Below are positions 11,102 through 22,800 of a stretch of 64,000 nt of DNA, in pieces (within the stretch, counting starts at the first letter, position 1; each line of letters starts with the position of its first letter). A model generated the notes under the pieces. The model made no database searches and was not told the origin of the DNA. It saw nothing but the letters and a program-made list of their open reading frames with translations. Source of the stretch: Burhinus oedicnemus (lineage: Eukaryota > Chordata > Aves > Charadriiformes > Burhinidae); contig VFFE01009203.1 in assembly GCA_008921705.1 (NCBI GenBank), positions 1,368,073 through 1,432,072 on the forward strand, given 5' to 3'. The position numbers were made by a program, and so were the translations under genes.

Positions 11102-13867
11102 TCTCTGAAATGCTTATACACTAATGCACGCAGTATGGGGACCAAACAGGAAGAACTGGAGATCTGTGTGTGGTGGCAGGGCCATGATTACTGAGACATG
11201 GTGGGATAACTCACATGACTGGAACGCTGTCATGGGTGGCTATGTCCTCTTTAGAAAAGATAGGCCAGCAAGGCGAGGTGGTGGAGTTGCTCTTTATGTG
11301 AGAGAGCAACTGGAATGCATCGAGCTATCCCTGGGGGCAGATGAAGAGAGAGTTGAGAGCTTGTGGGTAAGGATTAAGGGGCAGGCTAACATGAGGGACA
11401 CTGTTGGGGGGGTTTATTACAGGCCACCTGATCAGGATGCAGAAGTTGATGAGGCCTTCTACAGGCAGCTGAGAGCCGCCTCACAATCACAAGCTTTGAT
11501 TCTCATGGGGGACTTCAATCACCCTGGTATCTGCTGGGAAGGCTACACAGCTAGGCAGGTACAGTCCAGGAGGTTCTGCCAGTGTCTTCATGATAACTTT
11601 TTGACTCAGGTGGTAGAGGAGCCGACAAGCAGAGGTGTACTCCTGGACCTAGTACTGACCAACAAAGAGGGACTGGTGGAGGACATTAAGGTTGGGGGCA
11701 GCCTCGGCTGCAGTGATCACGAGAAGATGGAGTTCAGGATTATGTGCAGTAGGTATAAAACAACAAGTAGGGTTGCAACCTTGGACTTCAGGAGGGCTAA
11801 CTTTGATCTCTTCAAGAAACTGCTTGGAGAAATCCCATGGGTTAGAACTTTAGAAGGTAGGGGGGCTCAAGAGAGCTGGTTGATATTCAAGTATCACTTC
11901 CTCCAGGCTCAGGATTGGTGCATCCCTAAGAGCAAGAACTCAGGCAAGGGAAGCAGGAGACCTGCATGGTTGAGCAGGGAGCTTCTGAAAAAGCTCAAGT
12001 GGAAGAAGGAAGTTTACACTAAGTGGAAGAAGGGACTGACCGCTTGGGAAGATTACAAGAATGCTGCCAGAGTACGCAGGGACGAAACAAGGAAAGCCAC
12101 GGCCTCCTTGCAATTAAATCTGGCAAGGGACGTCAAGGTCAACAGGAAGGGTTTCTTCAAGTACATCGGAGGCAAAAGGAGAACTAGAGAAAATGCGGGC
12201 CCACTGTTGAATGAGACAGGGGCCATGGTGACAGATGATGCAGAGAAGGCAGAGTTACTGAATGCCTGCTTTGCTTCAGTCTTTACTGCTCAGGCCAGCC
12301 CTCAGGAGTCCCAGGCTCTGCAGGTTACAGAGAAAGTCTGGAGGAAGGAGAACTTTCCCTTGGTTGAGGAGGATCAAGTTAGAGATCAGTTAAGTAAACT
12401 GGACATCCACAAGTCCCTGGGTCCTGATGGGATGCACCTGCGAGTGCTGAGGGAGCTGGCAGAAGTCATTGCTGGGCCACTCTCCATCATCTTTGAAAGG
12501 TCCTGGAGAACAGGCGAGGTGCCTGAGGACTGGAGGAAAGCCAAAGTCATGCCAGTCATCAAAAAAGGCAAAGAAGGAAGAACTGGGAAACTACAGGCCA
12601 GCCAGCCTCACCTCCATCCCTGGAAAGATGATGGAACAGCTCGTTCTGGGCATCATCTCAAATCATCTGGAGGAAAAGAAGATTATCAGAAGTAGCCAAC
12701 GTGGATTCACCAAGGGGAAGTCACGTCTGACTAATCTGATAGCCTTCTACGATGGTGTGACTAGACACATAGATGAGGGGAGGGCAGTGGATGTTGTCTA
12801 CCTTGATTTCAGCAAGGCTTTCAAGGGTCTCTACCACAGCATCCTCATAGGCAAGCTTAGGAAGTGTGGGTTGGATGAATGGATGGTGGGGTGGATTGAA
12901 AACTGGCTGGCAGATAGAGCTCCGAGGGTTGTGCTTAGTGGCACAGAGTCTAGTTGGAGGTCTGTGACAAGTGGTGTTCCCCAGGGGTCAGTACTAAGCC
13001 CAGTCCTGTTCAACATATTCATCAATGACCTGGATGAAGGGGTAGAGGGTACCATCAGCAAGTTTGCTGATGACACAAAACTGGGAGGGGTGGCTGACAC
13101 ACCGGAAGGCTGTGCTGCCATTCAGCATGACCTGGACAGACTGAAGCGTCAGGCAGAGAGAAACCTCATGAAGTTCAACAAGGGCAAGTGTAAGGTACTG
13201 CACTTGGGGAGAAATAACCCCATGCACCAGTACAGGTTAGGGGCTGACCTGCTGGAAAGCAGCTCGGTGGAAAGGGACCTGGGAGTCCTGGTGGACAACA
13301 GGATGACCATGAGGCAGCAATGTGCCCTTCTGGCCAAGAAGGCCAATGGCATCCTAGGGTGCATCAAGAGGTGTGTGGCAAGCATGTCGCAGGAGGTTAT
13401 CCTCCCCCTCTACTCTGCCCTGCTTGAGGCCGCACCTGGAGTACTGTGTCCACTTCTGGGCTCCCCAGTTCAAGAAGGACAGGGAACTGCTGGAGAGGGT
13501 ACAATAAAGGGCTACAAAGATGATTAGGGGGCTGGAACATCTTTCTTATGAGGAAAGGCTGAGGGACTTGGGTCTTTTTAGTCTGGAGAGGAGAAGGCTG
13601 AGGTGGGATCTCATCAATGCTTACAAATACTTAAAGGGAGGGTACCAGGAGGATGGCATCAGTCTTTTTGCAGTGGTGCCCAGTGATAGGACAAGAGGTA
13701 ATGGGCACAAACTTGACCATAGGAAGTTCCATCTGAACATGAGGAGGAACTTCTTTCCTTTGAGGGTGGCAGAGCACTGGAACAGGCTGCCCAGAGAGGT
13801 GGTGGAGTCTCCGACTCTGGAGACATTCAAAACCCGCCTGGACGCCATCCTGTGCAACCTGCTGTAG
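11102..13867 (+). pseudogene. CR1 ORF2 endonuclease-reverse transcriptase, broken (copy E)
   Basis: ORF2 makes the two enzymatic activities of CR1: an AP-type endonuclease that nicks DNA and a reverse transcriptase that primes from the nick. The opening SLKCLYTNARSMGTKQEELE is recognisable. A small deletion near 11186 shifts frame just before the catalytic glutamate (TETWW, 11193-11195). The next 520 codons are open, carrying GDFNHP (11508-11525) and SDH (11712-11720), then the linker and start of the RT. A slip near 12570-12585, beside an A-rich run, shifts frame again. The RT palm follows with YLDFSKAF, an intact GVPQGS and an intact F-A-D-D (13063-13074). An extra base near 13420 and a TAA at 13505-13507 break the C-terminal block, which then reads on to the stop at 13865-13867. 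Two of the three shifts are single-base differences, and all key catalytic residues that I can align are retained. Confidence 0.93.
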
Positions 13868-13944
13868 GTGTCCCTGGTCTGGCAGGGGGGTTGGACTAGA
13901 TGATCTCTAGAGGTCCCTTCCAACCCCTGTGATTCTTTGATTCC

Positions 13945-15871
13945 TTGGAGATTATTGCCTAGTTTGCACGAGTGGCTTTGTCAGGAAACTGCCTGATTCA
14001 TTGCAGAGGGAATCCCAAGTGTAAAATAACATCTCAGCAGTGTGGACGATGTAATGATGAAGGGACAGGGAGCAAAAAACCTTCAAAGTGTAGATGTGCC
14101 TTTTGTGACATGTAGAGCAACTGTTTGTTCGTTAACTTCGAATTATACAGGGATAATTTAAGGCTACCTGTCCCTATGGAGAAACATTTCTGTAAAGCTG
14201 GATTATTTTCAACTCTGTCCAGTCTGAATTCAGATGAATATGTCAGTCACTCACTACACATTGAGTACACAAGTCTCAGCTAGGTTTCTACTCCACGGCT
14301 TCCCACTGATCCTCACTTAATGCCTATAATTGATGACAACAACAAGTTAAAAACAAAAAATCTGTCTTCATTTGTGATTTAACCTTAAGTTTTGCAAAAC
14401 TGTATCAAAAATATGACTTTTGTAATATATTAACTTGGATTCCAATTTGAACTGTCTTCAGACACAGTCTTGGTTGATGGCCATATTTTATAAAAGTTAG
14501 TGAAGTTTGTAACAGCAGACCCTGAGGGTGCTCTTTCATTCAATTCAGTGACATGAAGAATCAAACAAATACATGTGTATTCATCTCAGTTCTTTATATA
14601 ATTAAAAGCCTCACTAGAAACAATCATAAGTCTTCCTTTAACTGCAGATTTTACTAAGAGACGTTAAAAGTTCTCCAGCCATCTTCTGGCCAATGGTGAT
14701 TTTCATGGGCTGATACAGAGGCTCCTTCTCTCTTACACCATTCCACATGTAGCTCATGGTTCTGCCAGTTATTCAGATGGGAAGGGTGGGGTTTGAATTT
14801 GTCTTAGGAAGAAAAATTTTGTACTGGAAATAGAATAATGCAAAAATTACCATTAATGTGTTGACTGGATTTCCATGAGCGTATAAATCAAACAGGTTGT
14901 TAAAACTTCATTCTCAGATAAACAAAACCTAGACATTTTTACAGTTTGATACAATAACAGCAATTTATTATATTTCAAAAATAATTTATCATTAACAAAT
15001 CATCTGTCCTTGATAGAAAACTGGCAAATGATGGATTACACAACGTACTTAACAAATCTGTGCACAGGCTCCAGAGAATAAAAACAATATTGCCTATAAA
15101 ATCTAGTATTAAAAAAAAAAAATCTCTGTTATTAGTCGTAAATTACAGTGTGGGATGATTAAAAACAAAGGGGTTTGGAGGAGTAATTCTTTAAAAGGAG
15201 ACATCAAGTCTGTGTTTGAATCTGTAATGTTTACTACAAATGTCAGAAATTCATCACATCTTTGATGTGAGGTTGTACAGTTACTGAGTTTGATTTGTAT
15301 TGAATACTTATAGTGAAATCTTTAGTTAACCATTAAACATAAGTAGTAATGCAAAAGGTACAGTAACTCCATCTCACGTCTCTTCCCAATATCCCAGTTT
15401 GTGACTATACCCTGGGTCACTACAGTACACTGTATTTCAGATTTCATCTTGAATGCTATCTTCATATGAAGATCCAAACCCACATATATTCATACTTTGT
15501 TTTCCTCTGTACAATTCAACAAATACATACTATGGGATACTTTGAGAGCTGCAGATACAACGCTGGCTTCTGGGACCTCTCAGAGGGTGAAACCCTTATG
15601 AAGGGGTTGTGAAAAGCAAGAGAAGGACTGCCTCCAATTCCACACAACAGGCTGATGACCAGGCTGCCCTGCTAGGCACAAGCTGCTGAAGGTGCTTGAT
15701 CCCTTTCTAGCACCACACCTGGGCATGAAGACTGGAGCATATTCCTCATGCTATGATTAAAAACTCTCTGTCAGAATATTCTTTCCATGCTTTCACAGGA
15801 AAACATCTTGAATACTCGTACAGCTACCTGGATGTCTGGTAGGCATCTGTGGCTTGTGTATTGGAGGTCAG
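13945..15871. other. AT-rich intergenic stretch before the LTR
   Basis: No gene, RNA or identifiable repeat was seen apart from short A or T runs (for example the A run at about 15109-15121). Confidence 0.5.
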
Positions 15872-16023
15872 TGTCAGGGTTTTGGCACAGAGGAGCCTGC
15901 AGGGTGGCTTCTGTGAGAAAAGACCAGGGGCTGCTCAATGCTGGACATGGGCAGCTCTAATGGATGCATCATAAGACACAACGGACCCCCATCAGCCAAG
16001 ATGGTGATGTCTCAGGGAAAACC

Positions 16024-16030
16024 TATTTAA
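16024..16030 (+). promoter_or_regulatory. TATA-like box of the solo LTR
   Basis: TATTTAA lies about 150 bases into the LTR and is followed by a purine-rich leader. This is the place expected for the retroviral core promoter at the U3/R border. Whether it still drives transcription cannot be read from sequence. Confidence 0.55.
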
Positions 16031-16448
16031 GAAAGGGCAAAATGCCAGAAAGAGAGGAAGAGGGAAGATGGAGAGAAGGAGCGAACAGGGAGAGGAGAAG
16101 GGAATCAGAGGGACACAACAGAGGCAACACCAAGGCCAGAGGAGGAGGAGAAAGTGCTCCTTGGCAGAGTAGATGTTCCTGAAGGACACATGTTGGACCG
16201 TAGGAAATGAGCTAGAAGGAAGGAGTGGCAAAAAGAAACCCCTACATCCCAACTGCAACCACCATCCTGCACTGCTTTTTGCCTGGCTGAAGGCACTAAA
16301 TGCAACCTGCGGTGATAACAAGGCAGGGAGGAGCCATGTCTAAAGTGAAGCTGAGCCTGGGAAAGGAGAAGGAATGTGTTTTAAAGTTTGTGTCTTTCTT
16401 TTGTTTGTTTCCCAATTCCTAAATCAGTAATTATTTATATTAATTGGC

Positions 16449-16454
16449 AATAAA
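16449..16454 (+). promoter_or_regulatory. Poly(A) signal of the solo LTR
   Basis: AATAAA lies in the AT-rich segment 'ggcaataaattaatttgcc', upstream of the GT/T-rich stretch with 'gagtctcttttgtcc'. This is the usual arrangement at the R/U5 border of such LTRs. Confidence 0.6.
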
Positions 16455-16632
16455 TTAATTTGCCCAAGTTGAGTCTCTTTTGTCCACGACAATAATTGGT
16501 AATTGATTTTTCTGTCTTTATTTCAATCCACAAGCTTTCTTGCTCCTGTCCTTCCTATCCTCTCCCCAATCCAAATGCAAGAGGGGCAAGTGAGGAACCG
16601 ACTTGGCTGCCAGCTGGGTCGAACTCACCACA

Positions 16633-18916
16633 GCTTTTTAACTAACCAGGGACAGCTAAAGGCCAAGCAGGACAATTAAAAGTGCCAGCTCAGAGGCATT
16701 CTGAATGATTCACTCAAGTGATTTACGGGATTGTCATCTAGCACTATCAGCCCTACAATCCTGCTGTTAATGGCTAGGCTATACAGAGGAGGTGAATTGA
16801 AAGGGCAACTTGGCTGTACACCTTCCCAAAACTCAAGCAGGTCACATGAGCTGAAAATGTTCAGATTCATAGATTTGCAGGTTTAAAATTGGAGTGTGAG
16901 CGGGGGAAGGACAAGCATATGCAGGAGACATGGTAAAGCTCCATGGGTAGTGTGAAGAGCAAGAATCCCAAGATATCTGTGGGAAACAGAGTAGTTATCC
17001 TCTTTCCTGTAACCAGCCAGCCATAAGACAGATAAAAAGAGCATGAAGCTTTCCCTATGAGCTGGAACAAAATGAACTATTAGATTCTCTTCATCCTCTG
17101 ACAGAGCCAGGAAAGCCAGCCAGCTGTGCAAAAGATCAAACATCACACTGCTTAATAGGGTAAGATTGCACCTACTCTCTCTCTCCTTGAAGAAGTTAGC
17201 CTTAAGACACACAGTTATGTCTGTAGGAGGCAGGTAGTACTAGGCACAGCCAATGGAGTTATCTCTAAATGAGCTAGTTGTTGACACAAAGGCAGTACAG
17301 TTGTGTAATTTGGGACTAACAAAAGCCTGGATTCTCTGGTCATTTTTCTATTTCATCCAGCAGCCAAAACTCTGAGTCAAACAGCCAACAACTATCCTAA
17401 AACAATCTCTACAACTCATAAGCGGCTATTTCTACACATGTAGGATGCATCAAGCCTACTTTTCATGTGTTACGCTCATAACCTGTGCACTTACAGTCAT
17501 TCCAACAGGTTCTGGATTCATTACGCATGCTGCAAATTAATTTTATGATGTGTATATGTGCTGTGATGCCTTGAACTCATTGTTCCAGTTTAAAGCTGAT
17601 TTATCCTCATGTTGCATGTCTGTCTTGCTCGGGACATGTCAAAAGTATATAAACTAGCACCCATCATCAGTGTGCTTTAAGAAGTATAGATCTTGATGTC
17701 CCAGCCACTTTGGGCTTACTTTGCATGAGCTTCATGGTATACACATACATATTTCAGCCAGAATTGCTCAGACAGGCAGCCTTACAGGGAAGCTTCAGAT
17801 GTCTGAGGGCTAGAACAAATTATCAGCTCTGCTTCTTCTGGGATAAACATTATTATTTCTACCCAGGACTGCACTGTGCCCAATAAGCACCCAGATCACA
17901 CAGCGCTACATCACGTAATACACACTGTAAGATAGTGCTTTTAAAATTTTTAAAACATGGAGATCTGTGTATGAGCTGTGGAGTCCATGTCTTCTTTATT
18001 CTGTAAGCTCCTCAGGACTCCTATTTGCAACAACATTTTATACAGGGCTGAGTGTCCCATCCTTGGTCTTATTTGGAAGTTCAGAGGTTTCTGCTTTTGG
18101 ACAATGTAGGTCTGAATGATCAATGGTTGCTATGGGTATATTTGAGGGATCCTTTCATCACTTGGGAGTAGTAATACTTTTCCCTTTACTAATCGTATTT
18201 TGCCATCCAAATGTAGTTGTAATAGAAGAGCTTCAAGTATCATGAGAAATCTGAGGGCATTAGCTCTCTCTGGTAAAACAATGAGGGCACCAGATGTCTT
18301 TAACAATAATTTCAGTCTCCAGGGGAAATACGATGTTAGAACTGTAAATCCATCATATAAACAGTACATTTCTATTGTAGTTAATGATGATCTGAAAGCT
18401 AAAATAGAAATGAACTGTTTGTGCAGGAAAGACTGTTAAACAATTGAATTTCTTGTGAGCATAAGGCAGAATCAAAAAGATAAAAGCTGTATTTAGTGGG
18501 GGAGAAAGTCTATTGCTTATTAATCTATCTTCGTAAGTATAATTATCAAAGATATTAGTCAGAAGATAACCTCCTGTACTCATAACAACATTTAAGTAAG
18601 TGATTTTATTTTATGAACACCTGTCTTCTCTTTCTAATATTAAATGTAGCAGCCAGTATCCTGTGCTTTAATAATCGGGTACCAATTTAGTTTTAGACTG
18701 TAATTTCATCTTTAACATGGACAAATGCAGTATGAGTGTGAAGAAAACATGGCTCTGTGACTGCCTTGTGGCAAGAAGCGTGCTCTCCATCTGTGGAGGT
18801 ACTAGTCCCATAAGCCTAATAGTTTATGTTTTCCTCTACTCATTTATTTTTCATGTAACTATAAATTTTTATAATAGTTACAATTAAAACTTTGGACATA
18901 TTTCTAATTCAAGAAG
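16633..18916. other. Intergenic stretch, nothing recognised
   Basis: No gene or well-preserved repeat was identified between the LTR and copy P. Several 60-110 codon open frames (for example 16883-17212 minus) show no recognisable domain. Confidence 0.5.
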
Positions 18917-18927
18917 GCCCTAAACAA

Positions 18928-19680
18928 GATGCCTTGCAGAGGGATCTAGACAGATTGGAGCATTGGGCAATGATTAACAGGATGAAATTTAACAAGTCCA
19001 AATGCCAGATTCTGCATCTAGGATGGAGTAATGCCAGGCACAAGTATAAACTGGGAGAGGAGTGACTGGAGAGCAGCCCTGCAGAAAGGCATCCGGGGGT
19101 GCTGGTCTACAGCAGGCTCAACAGGAGTCAGCAGTGTGCCCCGGCAGCCAAGAGGGCAAACCGCATCCTGGGGTGCATCAAACACAGCATAACCAGCCGG
19201 TCAAAAGAGGTGATTATGCTGCTGTATTCAGCGTTGGTGCAGCCCCACCTTGAGTACTGTGTGCAGTTCTGGGCCCCCCAATTCACGAAGGATGTGAAGG
19301 TCCTTGAATGTGTCCAGAGGAGACCAACAAAGCTGGTGAAAGGGCTGGAAGGCGTGTCCTATGAGGAGCGACTAAGGACATTTAGTTTGTTTGGTTTGGA
19401 GAAAAGGAGGCTGAGGGGTGACCTCATTGTTCTCTACAGCTTCTTGAGAAGGGGAAGTGGAGAGGGAGGTGCTGATCTCTTCTCCAGGGTATCCAGTGAC
19501 AGGACACGTAGGAATGGTTCAAAGCTGCGTCAGGGGAGGTTCAGACTTGACCTTAGGAAACATTTCTTTACAGAGAGGGTGGACAAACACTGCAATAGGC
19601 TTCCTGGAGAGGTGTTCAATACACCAAGCCTGTCAGTGTTTAACAGGCATTTGGACAATGTCCTTAACAACATGCTTTAA
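18928..19680 (+). pseudogene. CR1 ORF2 C-terminal part (copy P), one stop codon
   Basis: One frame reads [27 protein letters not shown], then the C-terminal RT block ([52 protein letters not shown]) and ends at 19678-19680. The only break is TGA at 19063-19065, where the family has tryptophan (EEW-LE). It lies in the same frame, so no frameshift is needed. The catalytic box and everything upstream are missing, as expected from 5' truncation during target-primed insertion. No function is expected from this fragment. Confidence 0.93.
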
Positions 19681-19735
19681 CTTTTGGTCAGACAGTTGGA
19701 CTAGATGATTGGTGTAGGTCCCTTCCAACTGAAAT

Positions 19736-19809
19736 ATTCTATTCTATTCTATTCTATTCTATTCTATTCTATTCTATTCTATTCTATTCTATTCTATTCT
19801 ATTCTATTC
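19736..19809 (+). repeat. (ATTCT)14 pentanucleotide tail of copy P
   Basis: Fourteen perfect ATTCT units (19736-19805) are followed by ATTC, then the flank. This is the 3' terminal repeat of the CR1 copy, probably expanded after insertion. An open frame across it encoding repeated I-L-F-Y-S is an artefact of the repeat. Confidence 0.97.
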
Positions 19810-22800
19810 AGATTTTGGGGCTGGGAAGATATGAGAAAGGCTCCCTCTGTCCTTTCATTACTCTCCTATTTTTTCCTTGAGCATCCGCTGCTAGACATGA
19901 GAACATATAGAGTACAAGGGAAGATGAATCATTGGTTTCACCTGAAATCAACTTTAATTTCTTATGTTTTTATGAACTTGATGTTTTCTAGTGAAGGAGT
20001 TTAGCTACCAGAACACCTACATACCTAAGGGGATACAAAATATAGAAGCCTACAAAATCTTTGTATATCTAGCTTTAATTGGTTATGTTAAATAGAAACT
20101 ACAATGAATATTATTGGAGTCATAAGAATTAAAAGAGTGAAGAGAAATACAAAAAAGAAAAAAAACCAGTCTGATACACTGAAACCTACAGGAATCTCTT
20201 GTTTTTAATTTACTTTGTAAGTAATTAAAAAGTTTTAAGCCATATTTTTTTGTCTCCCAATATTTAAAGTGTGTATGAAAAGGCTGACTCATTCTTCACC
20301 AAGAAAGCAAGCAGGGGTATTTTTTATTAAAATGTGTGAAAAGTTTCCTGAAGTTGCTTCACCATGTAACAGAATAATTGATTTGTGTTAAGCACATTTC
20401 TCATCACTTATATCCCCTCATTATTTCACTAATAATGTCTTCTAACTAATACTATAAAGTTAAAACCATGAAACACCAATAAAGAGGGGCTGAGAGAAGT
20501 TGAGAAGCATTAGTGTTAATGCAGCTTAATCAGGTGATCTACTCAGTTCTAGAATACTCAGCAACAATCAGTTTCAAGTAGTTTTAATCTAAAATCTTAG
20601 AGATTTTGGGGGGAGATTCTTTTTTGATATCTTTTTCCTTTTCCGTACAGTCTGTGCTCTAAACTCCTCACAGTTAAGTAGCAAAGAGTTTTTAAAAATA
20701 CAGCAGTGATCAGTCCCCAAAAATCCAAATTTGAACACACAGAAGTGCAAAAGTTGAGTCATCTTAGACCTGAACTTTGCTGGAGGTCGCTCTTTATGAT
20801 GAACTCTACCAAAACTCGAAATACAAAGACCTCCACGCTTTTGACCTCCAAACTCATGTCTTCAGGGCAGCTTGAGGTTAGCAATGGTTAGCTTCATGGA
20901 TGTTTCTCTTTTCACCTTCTGTTGTAGCTGAACGTATTTCCAGTAGTGAATGCCAGAAGAGACCAGCAAATGTTAGAGATGTGTTTTGTCTGAGGTCACT
21001 TCCTGTGTTAAGTCCAGGAGCACCCTCTGACTGCCTGACTAGCTAACTGAAATACTCAGGCATCTATTACTTCCATTAAAAAGATTAGACATTCCAGACT
21101 TACAGCTCTGTGTATTTTGCCAGACCAAATGCCATCCTCTGTTAAGCTCTTCCTCAGAGAGAAAAATCTAGCCACTTACAGTTAGTATGAGCCAAGCAAT
21201 CAGCACGCCAGGTCTGCAGCTGAAAATCTGGAATTATCTTACAACAGCAGTAGGAATATTTAGGGATGAGTGATTGTAAGAAAGGACTCGTGGGACTGGC
21301 AGCGTTCAGCAGGACTTTGGCCAAGCTAAACACCAAGTAGAAAATTCTCTCCAGTCGTTGCAGCATAATCCCAGACCCCCTCCTGCCTACACATATCTAA
21401 CAAACTTAGTTTAAGACCTAAGAAAATAAATGCGCAGACAAAACAAAGCTTCGCATCCAATTCACAGGGATTTTTTTCTTCCAGGTGGAGTGTAGCAAAG
21501 AGTAACAAGGAGTAGCTTCATGAATGGCTCCAAGAAAAGAGACACTGGTCATCAGCAGCTTGAGAAAGGGACTGAACAGAGTCTCTCATTCCAGTGAGAC
21601 CTCTGCCTATGGGTCATTCAATGAGCTTGCAAGCAGCTAAGTCTGTATTTCTAAAACAGTGGCTTTCAGTCTCCATAAAGCACCACGAGTCCATGGACTT
21701 TTTCTGGAAATGCAAAGTTAGCAAGACAATTCTCAAGAAGGAGAAATTTGACGTTACCATTTACAGCTTGACTGGAAAAAGATTTAAGTTCTGCTAACAA
21801 AAGAAAAAAAAAAACCACAATGAAAACTTCTGCTCTACAGTATCTGATCTGGCCATCTTCTGTAGGCATAGGAGTGTTAGAAAGAGGATAGAGTAAACAT
21901 AAAACTTAGCTGGTTGTTACTCAGCCTGGAAAAGTAAATGGGTGCTATTGGCTAAGAAATATAGCCAAAAAAGATAGGCAAAACTGGTCAGTCACTTTAG
22001 AGACAAGCGTGGGAGCAGGTCTTTAGGGTTGTGCTGTACTCACAGCTGCTATTTGGAAAGGAAAATAAAGCTATGGCCTTATCTGGGTTTTCCCCCCCCT
22101 TTTCAGAAAGCCCAAAGGTTAAACTAATTTTCTTTAAGGAGCAGATCTTACAATTTCTACCATTCATGCCATGGTGTTCTCTAACTTAGACTACTAGGAT
22201 AGCAATTCTGATAGAGCTAAATTGTAGGCATATTTGAGATCTAAGGCTAGTGCAGAATTCAGAAGGTCATTTACTACGTGGCACCTCTTTCAAATAGTGT
22301 ACAGCATAAGCAACCTTGGACCTGCATTGGCTCTTTAAAGGTTAAAAGATGCTACTTCAGTCATCAACTTTGCCCTGTAATTCCACAGAAACGCTGAAAG
22401 AATGATTCTCCCCATTGCCATACTTGTACATGTGTGATCAGAGACTATGTGTGGTGGGATGATAGATTCATGAGCAAAGGAAGGGTGTAGCAGAGTGCTT
22501 TGCATGAGGCTACCTGACATTTAGAGATTTTTTTCCTACAGACTAAAATTGTTCTAATTTTCTTGCCTTTAGGACATGCTTTTTACCTGAGCTGAAAAAG
22601 ATCCAGTTAATCATGGCTTTAATTTAGCTAATAATAGATGTAGGATTAATTTGTCTTAATTATTACTCTATGGGAAGTCTTTTATTTAAATACCGATTTT
22701 TGAGGTTTTTGTGGAAATCAAGTCATCAGTAATCTGCATACTTAGGACAGAAGCTGTGGATGCTGAGTACTGCATCAAGAAAACAATGACATTTCTATGT

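Larger units (their letters stand above)
10073..13944 (+). mobile_element. CR1 LINE copy E, near full length
   Basis: This is the longest CR1 copy in the window, about 3.9 kb on the plus strand, truncated within ORF1. Order: ORF1 with a helical segment encoding EVSRLRSIRECEGEID (from 10076) and an SGNH-like domain, stop at 10952-10954; an inter-ORF spacer; ORF2 with endonuclease (about 11102-11760) and reverse transcriptase (to 13867); a short 3' UTR with 'ggactagatgatctctagaggtcccttcc' type sequence (13893-13921); and a weak octamer tail (gattctttgattcc, ending near 13944). A complete CR1 is about 4.5 kb from general knowledge, so only the 5' region is missing. Frameshifts and one stop disrupt both ORFs. 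Confidence 0.95.
15872..16632 (+). mobile_element. Solo LTR of an old bird endogenous retrovirus
   Basis: A 761-base block begins TGTCAGG and ends CACCACA, so it has the TG...CA ends of a retroviral LTR. Inside, in order, are a U3-like region, a TATTTAA box (16024-16030), a purine-rich segment (16041-16155), and an AATAAA signal (16449-16454) followed by a segment ending in the pattern 'tgccagctgggtcgaactcaccaca'. From memory this layout and wording match a common bird ERVL-type LTR. The exact family name is uncertain. No gag, pol or env sequence and no second LTR lie nearby, so it looks like a recombined solo LTR. The flanking 5-base duplicates do not match (GTCAG against GCTTT), which fits age or an edge misplaced by a base or two. 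Confidence 0.82.
18917..19809 (+). mobile_element. CR1 LINE copy P, well preserved, (ATTCT)n tail
   Basis: This is a 5'-truncated CR1 copy of about 0.9 kb, plus strand. It begins in the RT just after the catalytic box, runs to the ORF2 stop at 19678-19680, has a very short UTR (ggactagatgattggtgtaggtcccttccaac, 19697-19730), and ends in a pentanucleotide tail rather than octamers. The tail type and the 'ccttccaactgaaatattct' junction mark a different CR1 subfamily from the other copies in the window. Only one nonsense codon interrupts about 250 codons, so it is the least decayed copy here. Confidence 0.95.

Noticed and set aside
11124..12695. 523-codon open frame considered as a host gene
   Set aside because: Motifs GDFNHP, SDH and the following RT residues identify it as CR1 ORF2, and it lies inside a complete CR1 arrangement.
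16617..16632. Sequence resembling a tRNA B box (ggtcgaactc)
   Set aside because: It lies at the end of the LTR and no A box or cloverleaf can be drawn around it.
16883..17212. 109-codon minus-strand frame with leucine-rich stretches
   Set aside because: No membrane-protein or secretory family recognised and an overlapping frame of similar length makes chance likely.
19705..20004. 99-codon frame encoding repeated I-L-F-Y-S
   Set aside because: It is translation of the (ATTCT)14 tail of copy P and its flank.
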